Assembly (NCBI GenBank): GCA_019459085.1
Contig: JAIBEW010000005.1
Span: 1-64,000, forward strand
Direction of reading: 5' to 3'
DNA: 64,000 nt
DNA from: Kaistella sp.
GTDB lineage: Bacteria > Bacteroidota > Bacteroidia > Flavobacteriales > Weeksellaceae
Shown: positions 1 through 7,875 of the stretch, one piece after another
Layout: each line of letters starts with the position of its first letter
Numbering within the stretch: position 1 is the stretch's first letter
Made by a program: the position numbers and the translations under genes
The notes under the pieces: model-generated
The model's database searches: none
What the model was told of the DNA's origin: nothing
Seen by the model: the letters and a program-made list of their open reading frames with translations, nothing else

Positions 1-28
1 CCCCCCCCCCCCCCCCCCCCCCCCCCCC
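1..28. other. Homopolymer run of 28 C at window edge
   Basis: The window opens with 28 consecutive C and no other base. Nothing similar occurs elsewhere in this AT-rich sequence. A contig-end or no-signal base-calling artefact is the likeliest reading; a real C tract cannot be excluded from sequence alone. Confidence 0.8.
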
Positions 29-63
29 GAAAAGACGAATAAGCCAAGAAATCCCTCAAAACA

Positions 64-89
64 AAACCTCCGGAAATTTCCGGAGGTTT
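64..89 (-). terminator. Terminator of the E2 gene
   Basis: A perfect 26 bp palindrome (13 bp arms around a CCTCCGGAAA core) lies 16 bases beyond the E2 stop. It is followed on the minus strand by a T-rich stretch, as expected of an intrinsic terminator. Confidence 0.8.
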
Positions 90-104
90 CAGTATCATTT
101 ATTT

Positions 105-1442
105 CTATATTTCAGTATCCAGATCCCAGTTCTGAAGGTAATCGTGAACATGTTTCAGGAACATTCCGCCGAGTGAACCGTCTACAACGCGGTGATCGTA
201 AGAATGCGACATAAACATCAAATGACGGATGGCAATAACGTCGCCGTCTTTTGTTTCCAGAACTGCCGGCTTTTTTACGATGGCACCGACTGCCAAAATA
301 GCAACCTGTGGCTGAGGAATAATGGGTGTTCCCATCAGATTGCCGAAACCTCCAACATTGGAAATTGTGTACGTGGCACCTTGAGTATCTTCCGGTCTCA
401 GTTTTTTGTTTCTTGCACGGTAAGCCAGGTCGTTAATCGCTTTTGCAAGTCCTGAAAGGGAAAGCTGATCGGCATTTTTAATGACCGGAACAATTAAATT
501 ACCGTCCGGAAGTGCCGTTGCCATTCCGATATTGATATTTTTCTTTTTGATGATTTTATCGCCGTCAACAGAAACGTTAATCATCGGGAAATCCTGAATC
601 GCTTTTACAATCGCTTTCACGAAGATCGGCATGTAAGTCAGTTTTTCACCTTCGCGTTTTTCGAAAGCATCTTTGTGTTTTGTTCTCCATTTCACGACGT
701 TTGTAACATCAGACTCAATGAACGAAGTTACGTGCGGCGAAGTTCTTTTCGAATTCACCATGGCATCAGCGATAATTTTTCGGACGCGGTCCATTTGGAT
801 CACTTCATCGCCTGCGCCAACTGCAATTGGTGCGGAAACCGGTGCTGCAGGTTTCGGAGCGACAGGAGCAGCTGCCTGAGGAGCTGAAACGGTTTGCTTC
901 GCTTCGCTGCTAACGACACCTCTGTTCGAAACAAAAGCCAAAATATCTTCTTTCGTAATTCTGCCTTCTATACCGCTTCCTTTTATGGATTTAAGTTCGT
1001 TTTCGGAAATATTTTCCTGCTGTGCGATATTTTTTACCAATGGTGACAAGTAAGGATCTCCTGAAAATTCCTGAGTGGCTGAAGCGGCTACCGGTTTTTC
1101 AAGTTCTTTAACGTCGGCATCAGAAAGCTGCGGAATTTCTGTTTTTACTTCTTCAGCAGTTTTAGGCTCCTGAGCCTGTTCTGCAACTGCTTCACCTTCG
1201 CCTGCAACTTCAAGGATGGCGATGGCTTCGCCAATTTTTGCCACATCATCTTTTTGTTTCAGAATTTTAATAATTTTCCCCGAAACTGGTGTCGGAACGT
1301 CTGAATCAACTTTATCGGTAGCAATTTCCACAACGGAATCATCTTCTTTAACAGTATCTCCTTCACTGAATAACCAACTGATAATTGTCGCTTCCATCAC
1401 GCCTTCACCCATGGAAGGAAGTAGTAATTTATATTCTGCCAT
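105..1442 (-). CDS. Dihydrolipoamide acyltransferase (E2 of a 2-oxoacid dehydrogenase complex)
   Basis: E2 core enzyme that moves the acyl group from E1 to CoA through a swinging lipoyl arm in the cytoplasm. The 445 aa protein has the family order: lipoyl domain at 1-78 with lipoyl lysine K44 in the ATDKVDSD motif, an Ala/Pro/Glu-rich linker, an E3/E1-binding domain at about 130-168, a second Ala/Pro linker, and a catalytic domain from about 213 ending in the DHRVVDG motif (H417, D421). No E1 or E3 gene is adjacent. A single lipoyl domain and the sequence style suggest the branched-chain or generic 2-oxoacid type, but substrate cannot be fixed here. The SAM hydroxide adenosyltransferase gene lies 61 bp upstream on the same strand. 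Confidence 0.93.
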   Translation of the reverse strand: MAEYKLLLPSMGEGVMEATIISWLFSEGDTVKEDDSVVEIATDKVDSDVPTPVSGKIIKILKQKDDVAKIGEAIAILEVAGEGEAVAEQAQEPKTAEEVKTEIPQLSDADVKELEKPVAASATQEFSGDPYLSPLVKNIAQQENISENELKSIKGSGIEGRITKEDILAFVSNRGVVSSEAKQTVSAPQAAAPVAPKPAAPVSAPIAVGAGDEVIQMDRVRKIIADAMVNSKRTSPHVTSFIESDVTNVVKWRTKHKDAFEKREGEKLTYMPIFVKAIVKAIQDFPMINVSVDGDKIIKKKNINIGMATALPDGNLIVPVIKNADQLSLSGLAKAINDLAYRARNKKLRPEDTQGATYTISNVGGFGNLMGTPIIPQPQVAILAVGAIVKKPAVLETKDGDVIAIRHLMFMSHSYDHRVVDGSLGGMFLKHVHDYLQNWDLDTEI

Positions 1443-1503
1443 TTTTAATTTTTAGATTTTCACAAATATATAAAAAATTGAACATTTTTTGAGAATAGTA
1501 TAA

Positions 1504-2331
1504 TCAGGCAAATTCTACATAGATTTTTTCGCCCACGCTGAGCCCGAAAAGTGATTTTGCGCCGTTATTGATATTGCCTTTGTAAATGGTGAGTTCCAGC
1601 AAACCAGCATCATTGAAAATTGCTGCAGATTTTCCGTGGGATTCAGGCTCGAGTTTCCAGTCTGCCACCACGTCGGTATACTGTCCGTAAATTTTTGTCA
1701 AAGCAAGATTCCTGAATTTCACAATGAAATTCTCGAAATTGACTCCGTTTTTTTCAAAGAATTTTTGGTGGATATTGGAAACCACATTTCCGAAATTATC
1801 AATAAACATCACTTCTCCAATAATCATATTTTCATTTTCATTGAAAACAGGCCTCGGGAAAGAAAGCTGTTTAGGATTCTTGAATTTTCTTCCGATCACT
1901 TCAGGCAGACCGCCGTTCTGGAGATGAACTGCCGCAGGAGCGAATATATCGGTGGACGTAAAACTTACTTCATCATCAAAACGGTTGTTAAGCGTAATTT
2001 CGTAAACCGCTTCGGGCTGGATGTCGTAGAAAATCAGACTCAGCACTCCGTTGTCGGCCGCGATAAAATAATGGCCGTTGGCTTTATAAATAATGCTTTT
2101 TCTTTCTTTCGTATAAAAACTGTCGACCGATATAATATGAACCGTGTCTTTCGGGAAAAATGAATAGGAATTCCGCACAATATAAGCGGTCTGCAGAAGG
2201 TTGTACGCCTGAATTTCGTGGGAAATATCCACCAGTCTGATGTCTTCTTTCAGGCTCAGGATTCTCCCTTTCACAGAAGCTACTCTGTGATCTACCAAAC
2301 CATAATCTGAAGTAAATGTGATAACTGACAT
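1504..2331 (-). CDS. SAM hydroxide adenosyltransferase (DUF62 family)
   Basis: Member of the fluorinase/chlorinase-like family; ordinary members hydrolyse S-adenosylmethionine to adenosine and methionine. The conserved N-terminal TSDYG motif follows the start at once, and an AADNGVLSL motif lies near residue 90. The start is placed at 2331 (MSVITFTSDYG), because the family begins there and the eight extra residues possible upstream add nothing conserved. The product is 275 aa, the usual length. It is divergent from phoH with 130 bp of AT-rich DNA between them. Halogenase activity is not implied. Confidence 0.87.
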   Translation of the reverse strand: MSVITFTSDYGLVDHRVASVKGRILSLKEDIRLVDISHEIQAYNLLQTAYIVRNSYSFFPKDTVHIISVDSFYTKERKSIIYKANGHYFIAADNGVLSLIFYDIQPEAVYEITLNNRFDDEVSFTSTDIFAPAAVHLQNGGLPEVIGRKFKNPKQLSFPRPVFNENENMIIGEVMFIDNFGNVVSNIHQKFFEKNGVNFENFIVKFRNLALTKIYGQYTDVVADWKLEPESHGKSAAIFNDAGLLELTIYKGNINNGAKSLFGLSVGEKIYVEFA

Positions 2332-2461
2332 TGAAAATATAAGCGTGAGGGGCAAATTTAAATTAAAAAAATATTTTCTGCACCATTGCGTAAAAATTAA
2401 ACTTGGTATCTGAAATAAAAATTATATTTTTAAAAAAATATTTAAACAAAACAATTAATAG

Positions 2462-3421
2462 ATGTTTGAAACCAACTATGAAATTTCCGGGATCGACATT
2501 AAGACCTTCTACGGAGTTAACAATCAGTTTTTCAATGTGCTGAAATCCAGCTTTCCAACCTTAAAAATCACCGGACGTGACCACTTTGTTTTTGCGATGG
2601 GCAACCGCGAGGCTCTTGATATTATGGAGCAGAAACTCGATGATATCGTGGGTTTTATTTCAAAAAACAATTCCATTACTTTAAAAGATGTAGAGAACAT
2701 CCTCAATTTAAAAGACGAAACCGAAAAACAGCTCGTTTTCGATCAGGATATCATTGTTAAAGGAGTGAATGGTAAAGTAATCAAAGCCAAAACAACAAAT
2801 CTTAAAAAACTCGTAAAAGAATCGGAGGTAAAGGACATGGTTTTTGCAATCGGGCCGGCCGGAACAGGAAAAACATACACGAGTGTTGCTTTAGCAGCAA
2901 GGGCGCTCCGCGATAAAGAAGTGAAGAGAATTATCCTTACAAGACCCGCTGTAGAAGCCGGCGAAAGCCTTGGTTTTTTGCCCGGAGATTTAAAGGAAAA
3001 GCTCGATCCTTATTTACAGCCGCTTTATGACGCGCTTCGCGATATGATTCCGCACGAAAAACTGGAAGGTTATATTGAGAAAAAAGTGATTGAAGTAGCG
3101 CCTTTAGCTTTTATGCGCGGACGAACTCTGGACGAAGCTTTTGTAATCCTGGATGAAGCCCAGAATACCACCCATCTGCAGATGAAAATGTTTCTCACCA
3201 GAATGGGGATGAATGCCAAGTTTATCATTACAGGCGATCCGAGCCAGGTTGATTTGCCGCTCCGTCAGAAATCCGGTTTAAAAGAAGCGATGAGGATCCT
3301 TAAAGATGTAAAAGAAATCGGTTTTGTACATTTGACTGATGAAGATGTTGTGCGTCATCCGGTGGTGAGAAAAATCATCAATGCGTATGGAAGTGAAGAA
3401 CAACGCCAGCGCGAAGAGTAG
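2462..3421 (+). CDS. phoH: PhoH family ATPase
   Basis: Cytoplasmic P-loop ATPase of the PhoH family, linked in other bacteria to RNA metabolism and often encoded near ybeY. Walker A is GPAGTGKT at 131-138. Walker B, VILDEAQNTT, lies near 230, followed by an STGD-like element (ITGDPSQVDLP). At 319 aa it has the normal full length, with an N-terminal KH-like region (about 30-110) before the ATPase core. No ybeY lies beside it; the next gene is an outer-membrane protein behind its own promoter, so phoH looks monocistronic. Confidence 0.92.
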   Translation: MFETNYEISGIDIKTFYGVNNQFFNVLKSSFPTLKITGRDHFVFAMGNREALDIMEQKLDDIVGFISKNNSITLKDVENILNLKDETEKQLVFDQDIIVKGVNGKVIKAKTTNLKKLVKESEVKDMVFAIGPAGTGKTYTSVALAARALRDKEVKRIILTRPAVEAGESLGFLPGDLKEKLDPYLQPLYDALRDMIPHEKLEGYIEKKVIEVAPLAFMRGRTLDEAFVILDEAQNTTHLQMKMFLTRMGMNAKFIITGDPSQVDLPLRQKSGLKEAMRILKDVKEIGFVHLTDEDVVRHPVVRKIINAYGSEEQRQREE

Positions 3422-3511
3422 TTATCCACATATTCACTTTAAGTGAATATTATGCTATTTGTACGATTTCAAGGGCTTTAACCAATTATTTTTAAAAATT
3501 TAGTTAATAAT

Positions 3512-3541
3512 TTGTTAATTAAATTAATAATTTTATATTTG
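3512..3541 (+). promoter_or_regulatory. Bacteroidetes-type promoter (TTG ... TATATTTG)
   Basis: TTG at 3512-3514 and TATATTTG at 3534-3541 are separated by 19 bases, matching the Flavobacteriia -33/-7 consensus. It shows that the frame open from the TTG is promoter DNA and that translation starts at 3554 or 3560. Confidence 0.75.
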
Positions 3542-3559
3542 TCACCTAAAGAAATGAAT

Positions 3560-4066
3560 ATGAAGAAAATAATACTTTCAGCGGCAGTGATGATTTCTGC
3601 AACAGTTTTTGGGCAACGAGCTCAAAAAGGAGATTTGCAGTTGAATGCAGGTTTGGCTTTGCCTCACCGTTATGCAGAAAATGTAGGGTTATATGCCGGC
3701 CTGGATTACGGAGTGCATAATGATGTTACGGTAGGTGTAGAAGGCCGTTTCGGCGGAAAAGATTATGACGGAAATAACCGCGGTAGCTGGATTGGCCTTG
3801 GCGTAAACGGAAATTATCACTTCAATACTTTAATGGGAATCCCTAATAAATATGATTTTTATGCCGGTTTAACGGTGGGTTTCAATTCATTTAATTTTGA
3901 CCATCCGAATAATCCCGATTACCGCGATCCGCACAAATCTGAACCCGGAGTTTCTGCTCAGGTTGGCGGAAGATATTATTTCAACAATAACTTCGGTTTG
4001 AATGCGGAAGCCAATGCAGGCGGAGTATTCAACGGCGGGAAAATCGGAATTTCCTATAAATTCTAA
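3560..4066 (+). CDS. Small outer-membrane beta-barrel protein
   Basis: A signal peptide (MKKIILSAAVMISATVFGQ) precedes about 149 mature residues of alternating Gly/aromatic pattern ending in a terminal aromatic (GISYKF), typical of small outer-membrane barrels. ATG 3560 is used; ATG 3554 would add two residues. Length is 168 aa. It is the first of three consecutive small barrel genes, each with its own promoter or intergenic signal. No function can be assigned beyond outer-membrane location. Confidence 0.78.
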   Translation: MKKIILSAAVMISATVFGQRAQKGDLQLNAGLALPHRYAENVGLYAGLDYGVHNDVTVGVEGRFGGKDYDGNNRGSWIGLGVNGNYHFNTLMGIPNKYDFYAGLTVGFNSFNFDHPNNPDYRDPHKSEPGVSAQVGGRYYFNNNFGLNAEANAGGVFNGGKIGISYKF

Positions 4067-4086
4067 AAACTTTTTTTCAAATTACC

Positions 4087-4120
4087 TGCCCTATTGATCA
4101 ATACAATTTTCAATTGGGCA
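4087..4120 (+). terminator. Hairpin after the first barrel gene, possible terminator
   Basis: TGCCCTATTGA and TCAATTGGGCA form an 11 bp stem with one mismatch and a 12-base loop, 20 bases beyond the stop. The following bases (GTTTGTG) are only weakly T-rich, so termination is uncertain. Confidence 0.45.
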
Positions 4121-4170
4121 GTTTGTGATAATAACCATACCTGAAAACTTTTTAATTAAAAATATAAAAC

Positions 4171-4734
4171 ATGAAAAAATTATTATTGGTGGGTGCATTC
4201 GCACTTTTTGGAGCGGTAAATGCCCAGGAAAACTCAATCAAGGTAAACCCTGCTGCACTTTTAGGAGGCTCAGACCTTATCACCTTCGAACATAAGTTCA
4301 GCGATAGGATCTCCGGAGTAATCGGTGGAGGTTACGGTGGTTTTAAATTTGGCGATAACAAATATACCACTTACGGTGGTGGTTTGCAGGGTCGTTATTA
4401 TTTTGATGAAGCCATGACAGGATTCTACGGAGCTGCCGTTGGTGATTTCACTGCCGGTAAAGTAAAAATTGACAATTCTGCGTTTTCTTTTGGTGATCCT
4501 ACCGATCCTTCAATGAAAGCTGAAGCCGATATCACTTCGATCGGAGGTGGCTTAAGAGCAGGTTACCAGTGGATTTTCGATTCAGGTTTTACTTTGGATC
4601 TCAATGCAGGTGCATCTTATAAGTCGTTTAAATACAAGTGGAGCAATGCCGCTGATGAAACTGCATATGGTGATAACCTTAAAGCAAGCGGAATTCTGCC
4701 AACCGGTTCTTTAGGACTTGGGTACTCATTCTAA
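4171..4734 (+). CDS. Outer-membrane beta-barrel protein (paralogue 1)
   Basis: 187 aa with an 18-residue signal peptide cut after AVNA (MKKLLLVGAFALFGAVNA), then Gly-rich alternating strands and a C-terminal aromatic (SLGLGYSF) as in outer-membrane barrels. The signal peptide matches that of the next gene at nearly every residue although the mature parts differ strongly, which suggests an old tandem duplication. It is followed by a clear terminator. Function unknown; porin-like or adhesin-like roles are both possible. Confidence 0.8.
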   Translation: MKKLLLVGAFALFGAVNAQENSIKVNPAALLGGSDLITFEHKFSDRISGVIGGGYGGFKFGDNKYTTYGGGLQGRYYFDEAMTGFYGAAVGDFTAGKVKIDNSAFSFGDPTDPSMKAEADITSIGGGLRAGYQWIFDSGFTLDLNAGASYKSFKYKWSNAADETAYGDNLKASGILPTGSLGLGYSF

Positions 4735-4758
4735 CCAGTTTTCAATAAAAATGATCAG

Positions 4759-4782
4759 ATCCTGCAGTAATGCAGGATTTTT
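4759..4782 (+). terminator. Intrinsic terminator
   Basis: ATCCTGCA, a four-base GTAA loop, TGCAGGAT, then a run of T. Confidence 0.85.
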
Positions 4783-4812
4783 TTTTGATGATAAAAATCA
4801 GTGTCTCCAATT

Positions 4813-4842
4813 TTGTATAGTGCAGCCTTATTTTTACTTTTG
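4813..4842 (+). promoter_or_regulatory. Bacteroidetes-type promoter (TTG ... TACTTTTG)
   Basis: TTG at 4813-4815, 19 bases, then TACTTTTG at 4835-4842, 30 bases before the ATG at 4873. Confidence 0.75.
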
Positions 4843-4872
4843 CGGTCGTTTAATTAAAAAAAAACAATAAAC

Positions 4873-5496
4873 ATGAAAAAAGTATTATTAGTTGGTGCAG
4901 TTGCACTTTTCGGCGCTGTAAACGCTCAGGTAACCACTGCAGGTGAAGGATTTGTAAAAGGAGATACCTTTATTACAGGTGCAGTAGAATATTCTTCTAC
5001 AAAACAGGATCAATATGAAGAAAACGCTGCTACAATCGCTCCAAGTTTCGGTATTTTTGTAAGTCCAAATATCGCTGTAGGAGCAAGAGTAGGGTATACT
5101 AAAGGGAATGTGGAAAACACTTTCACAGTTATTGGTCAAACATACACCTTATCTGAAGAAATGGAAGCAGTGAATGCAGGGGTTTTTGGTAGATATTACA
5201 TCACACCGGCATCAAAATTCTCATTGTTCGGAGAATTGAATGCAAATTATGTGGGAGTTAATACTACTGATGACGATGGAATGGATGTTAATGAAACTAA
5301 ATACAACGGTTTCAATTTCGGATTCGCTCCCGGTGTTAACTATTTCCTGACGAGAAACTTTGCACTTGAAGCGACTGTTGGAGTTCTTAACTATACTTCA
5401 ATGAAAGAAGATACCGACAACGCAAAATCAATCGATAATTTCAACATTGGTCTTAACTTTACTGATGTTTCTTTAGGTTTGGTTTACAAATTCTAA
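4873..5496 (+). CDS. Outer-membrane beta-barrel protein (paralogue 2)
   Basis: 207 aa. The signal peptide (MKKVLLVGAVALFGAVNA) is nearly the same as in the preceding gene, while codons differ at many silent positions, so the likeness is at protein level rather than a recent copy. The mature part has alternating hydrophobic strands, repeated RYYITP/NYFLTRNF-like turns and ends in GLVYKF, typical of an OmpA-like or PorT-like eight-stranded barrel. It has its own promoter and a bidirectional terminator shared with ffh. Function unknown. Confidence 0.8.
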   Translation: MKKVLLVGAVALFGAVNAQVTTAGEGFVKGDTFITGAVEYSSTKQDQYEENAATIAPSFGIFVSPNIAVGARVGYTKGNVENTFTVIGQTYTLSEEMEAVNAGVFGRYYITPASKFSLFGELNANYVGVNTTDDDGMDVNETKYNGFNFGFAPGVNYFLTRNFALEATVGVLNYTSMKEDTDNAKSIDNFNIGLNFTDVSLGLVYKF

Positions 5497-5520
5497 TCTA
5501 AGATTATCCCAGAATAAATA

Positions 5521-5547
5521 AATCCCGAATCATTGATTCGGGATTTT
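5521..5547. terminator. Bidirectional terminator between barrel gene and ffh
   Basis: AATCCCGAATC, ATT loop, GATTCGGGATT: perfect 11 bp arms flanked by T on one side and A on the other, between convergent genes. Confidence 0.88.
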
Positions 5548-5567
5548 ATTTTTAATTTTTTTCGCTG

Positions 5568-6935
5568 TTATTTTCCGAAAAGGTTTCCGCCCATTCCCGG
5601 AACTTTCGGCATTCCTTTGCTCATCATCTCCATCATCTGTTTTCCCTGAGGTCCCTGCATCATTTTCATCATTTTACCCATCTGCTCAAACTGTTTCATC
5701 AAAGCGTTCACATCTTCGATTTTTCGTCCGGCGCCTTTGGCAATCCTGTTTTTTCTCTGGGTATTGATGATCGAAGGTCTTCTTCTTTCATCCGGAGTCA
5801 TCGAATAAATAATGGCTTCAATATGTTTAAAGGCATCATCCTGAATGTCCACATCTTTCATGGCTTTTCCAACTCCCGGAATCATGCCCATCAAATCCTT
5901 CATATTTCCCATTTTTTTGATCTGGTTAATCTGTTTCAGGAAATCATCGAAACCGAACTCGTTTTTGGCAATTTTTTTATGAAGTTTTTTGGCTTCCTCT
6001 TCATCAAACTGTTCCTGAGCTCTTTCAACTAAGGAAACCACATCACCCATTCCAAGGATTCGGTCTGCCATTCTTTCCGGATAGAAAACGTCAAGCGCTT
6101 CCATTTTTTCTCCTGTAGAGATGAATTTGATTGGTTTTTCAACCACCGAACGGATTGTTAGGGCCGCTCCACCCCGTGTATCACCGTCGAGTTTTGTAAG
6201 AACAACACCGTCAAAATTCAGGGCTTCGTTGAAGGTTTTTGCAGTGTTCACGGCATCCTGACCGGTCATTGAATCCACTACAAACAAAGTTTCGTCCGGT
6301 TTGATGAAATAATGAACCGATTTGATCTCGTTCATCATCTGCTCATCAATTGCCAAACGGCCGGCTGTATCTACAATCACGACGTCGTGACCATTTTCTT
6401 TCGCAAATTTTACTGCATTTTCAGCGATCGAGGAAGGATTTACGGCGCCTTCTTCGGTATAGACAGGAATTCCGGTCTGCTGTCCTAAAATTTTCAGCTG
6501 CTCAATGGCGGCAGGACGGTAAACGTCGCAGGCGACCAATAAAGGTTTTTTGTTTTTTTTCTGTTTTAAATAATTCGCCAGTTTCCCTGAAAAAGTAGTT
6601 TTACCTGAACCCTGAAGTCCCGCAATCAGAATAACACTTGGTTTTCCGGAAAGATTGATGCCTTCATGAGTTCCACCCATCAGATCCACCAGTTCGTCAT
6701 GAACGATTTTTGTCATGAGCTGTCCCGGAGTCAGGCTTGTAAGAACATTCTGACCCAAAGCTTTGTCCTGAACCCTTTTGGTTAAATCTTTCGCTACTTT
6801 ATAATTCACATCGGCATCAACAAGCGCGCGGCGGATTTCCTTTACGGTTTCCGCAATATTGATTTCGGTGATTTTTCCGCGCCCTGAGATGTTATGAAGC
6901 GCTTTATCTAACTTATCCTGTAAACTGTTGAACAT
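5568..6935 (-). CDS. ffh: Signal recognition particle protein Ffh
   Basis: GTPase that binds signal sequences of nascent membrane proteins and 4.5S RNA and docks to FtsY. The 455 aa protein has the N domain, a G domain with G1 GLQGSGKT at 106-113, the DTAGR motif near 190 and TKLDGD near 248, and a Met-rich M domain from about 300 to the end with clustered methionines (MKMMQGPQGKQMMEMM). Length and order are normal. It converges with the barrel gene and diverges from the ATP synthase operon. Confidence 0.97.
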   Translation of the reverse strand: MFNSLQDKLDKALHNISGRGKITEINIAETVKEIRRALVDADVNYKVAKDLTKRVQDKALGQNVLTSLTPGQLMTKIVHDELVDLMGGTHEGINLSGKPSVILIAGLQGSGKTTFSGKLANYLKQKKNKKPLLVACDVYRPAAIEQLKILGQQTGIPVYTEEGAVNPSSIAENAVKFAKENGHDVVIVDTAGRLAIDEQMMNEIKSVHYFIKPDETLFVVDSMTGQDAVNTAKTFNEALNFDGVVLTKLDGDTRGGAALTIRSVVEKPIKFISTGEKMEALDVFYPERMADRILGMGDVVSLVERAQEQFDEEEAKKLHKKIAKNEFGFDDFLKQINQIKKMGNMKDLMGMIPGVGKAMKDVDIQDDAFKHIEAIIYSMTPDERRRPSIINTQRKNRIAKGAGRKIEDVNALMKQFEQMGKMMKMMQGPQGKQMMEMMSKGMPKVPGMGGNLFGK

Positions 6936-7025
6936 AATTTTTTGGTAATGATTTGCAAAAATAAGGATTTTTTATTTTTTAAATTCATTTTGTTGAATTT
7001 TTACTTCAGCACCGCATCAATTACT

Positions 7026-7056
7026 TTGACCCGACCGGCCAAAAAACATATCTTTG
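7026..7056 (+). promoter_or_regulatory. Promoter of the ATP synthase operon
   Basis: TTG at 7026-7028, 20 bases, TATCTTTG at 7049-7056. The first start codon follows 14 bases later, implying a very short leader. Confidence 0.78.
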
Positions 7057-7069
7057 TGAAAACATTTAA

Positions 7070-7396
7070 ATGTCCGAAAAAAATCCTACAGAACAGGAAT
7101 TCAGCCAGGAAGACGAGAAGAAGTTCGCGAAAAACGGCCTTCGCCAGTACGGCGTGTATTCAGCGATTGTTTTCCAAATGCTTGCGACGATGGGACTATC
7201 GTTCTGGGGCGGAAAAAAGCTGAACGACTACTTTGAAATTGATAGGAATCTGTTAACTGTAGCCATTGGTTTTTTAGGAATGGGACTCGCTTTTTACAGC
7301 CTGCTTCGCCAGTTAAAAAAAGTGCAGGGCGACGATAAACCGACTTCGGAAAAAGATCCTGCTCTTAAAAATAGTAACTCCGGAATTTCTTCTTAA
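7070..7396 (+). CDS. AtpZ/AtpI-like F1Fo accessory membrane protein
   Basis: 108 aa with a charged N-terminus, two membrane segments (about 27-47 and 60-80) and a Lys/Asp/Ser-rich tail, the layout of AtpZ/AtpI proteins. In other bacteria these assist Fo c-ring assembly or Mg/Ca supply. As first gene of the atp operon, directly behind a strong promoter, it occupies the usual atpI/atpZ place. Assignment rests on topology and position rather than a catalytic motif. Confidence 0.78.
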   Translation: MSEKNPTEQEFSQEDEKKFAKNGLRQYGVYSAIVFQMLATMGLSFWGGKKLNDYFEIDRNLLTVAIGFLGMGLAFYSLLRQLKKVQGDDKPTSEKDPALKNSNSGISS

Positions 7397-7412
7397 AAAT
7401 AAACGCATCACT

Positions 7413-7811
7413 ATGAAAATCAAAAATACTACGCTTTATATTATTCTGTATTTTGTTATGTTTTTTGTCCATTTCGGAATCTTGCAACTGCTGGAGATCG
7501 GTTTCGAGACCACTTTTATCAAATATTATCTTTTTCTTACCGTGCTTTTCACCATGGTGATTACCATACTCTCACTCATTAAAAAAATCTATCCAACTTA
7601 TATTGGCTTTGCTTTTATGGGACTGGTCATGTTCAAACTCATGATCATGTTTCTGGTGATGAAAAAACTCAATTTAAGCGAGGTTCCGAATTATAAAGTT
7701 CATTTTATCGTTCCGTATCTTATTTCTCTGGTCATCGAGACGCTGTATTCGGTGAAACTTATTCAGCGCGAAGATGCCATTGAAACCCCAAAAGATGAAA
7801 AATATCAGTAA
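7413..7811 (+). CDS. Four-helix membrane protein of the atp operon (DUF6168-like)
   Basis: 132 aa with four predicted membrane helices (about 7-27, 34-54, 66-88, 97-117) and a short charged tail. It sits 16 bp after the AtpZ-like gene and before atpB, a position in which Flavobacteriia usually carry a small conserved membrane protein of unknown function. An assembly role for Fo is inference only from position. Confidence 0.7.
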   Translation: MKIKNTTLYIILYFVMFFVHFGILQLLEIGFETTFIKYYLFLTVLFTMVITILSLIKKIYPTYIGFAFMGLVMFKLMIMFLVMKKLNLSEVPNYKVHFIVPYLISLVIETLYSVKLIQREDAIETPKDEKYQ

Positions 7812-7842
7812 AAATTGATTTTTATATTATGATTATTTGTTC

Positions 7843-7850
7843 TATTTTTG
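7843..7850 (+). promoter_or_regulatory. Internal -7 element before atpB
   Basis: TATTTTTG at 7843-7850, 25 bases before the atpB ATG. The nearest TTG (7815-7817) is 25 bases upstream, slightly long. A second promoter inside the operon is plausible. Confidence 0.5.
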
Positions 7851-7875
7851 CAAAACTTTAAAATAAGATATCTCA

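Noticed and set aside
1636-2163. 175-codon plus-strand frame opposite the SAM hydroxide adenosyltransferase
   Set aside because: Overlaps a conserved gene completely; no motif, composition of a shadow.
3512-3559. TTG start that would lengthen the first barrel protein
   Set aside because: The TTG is the -33 element of the promoter and the -7 element lies within the extra codons.
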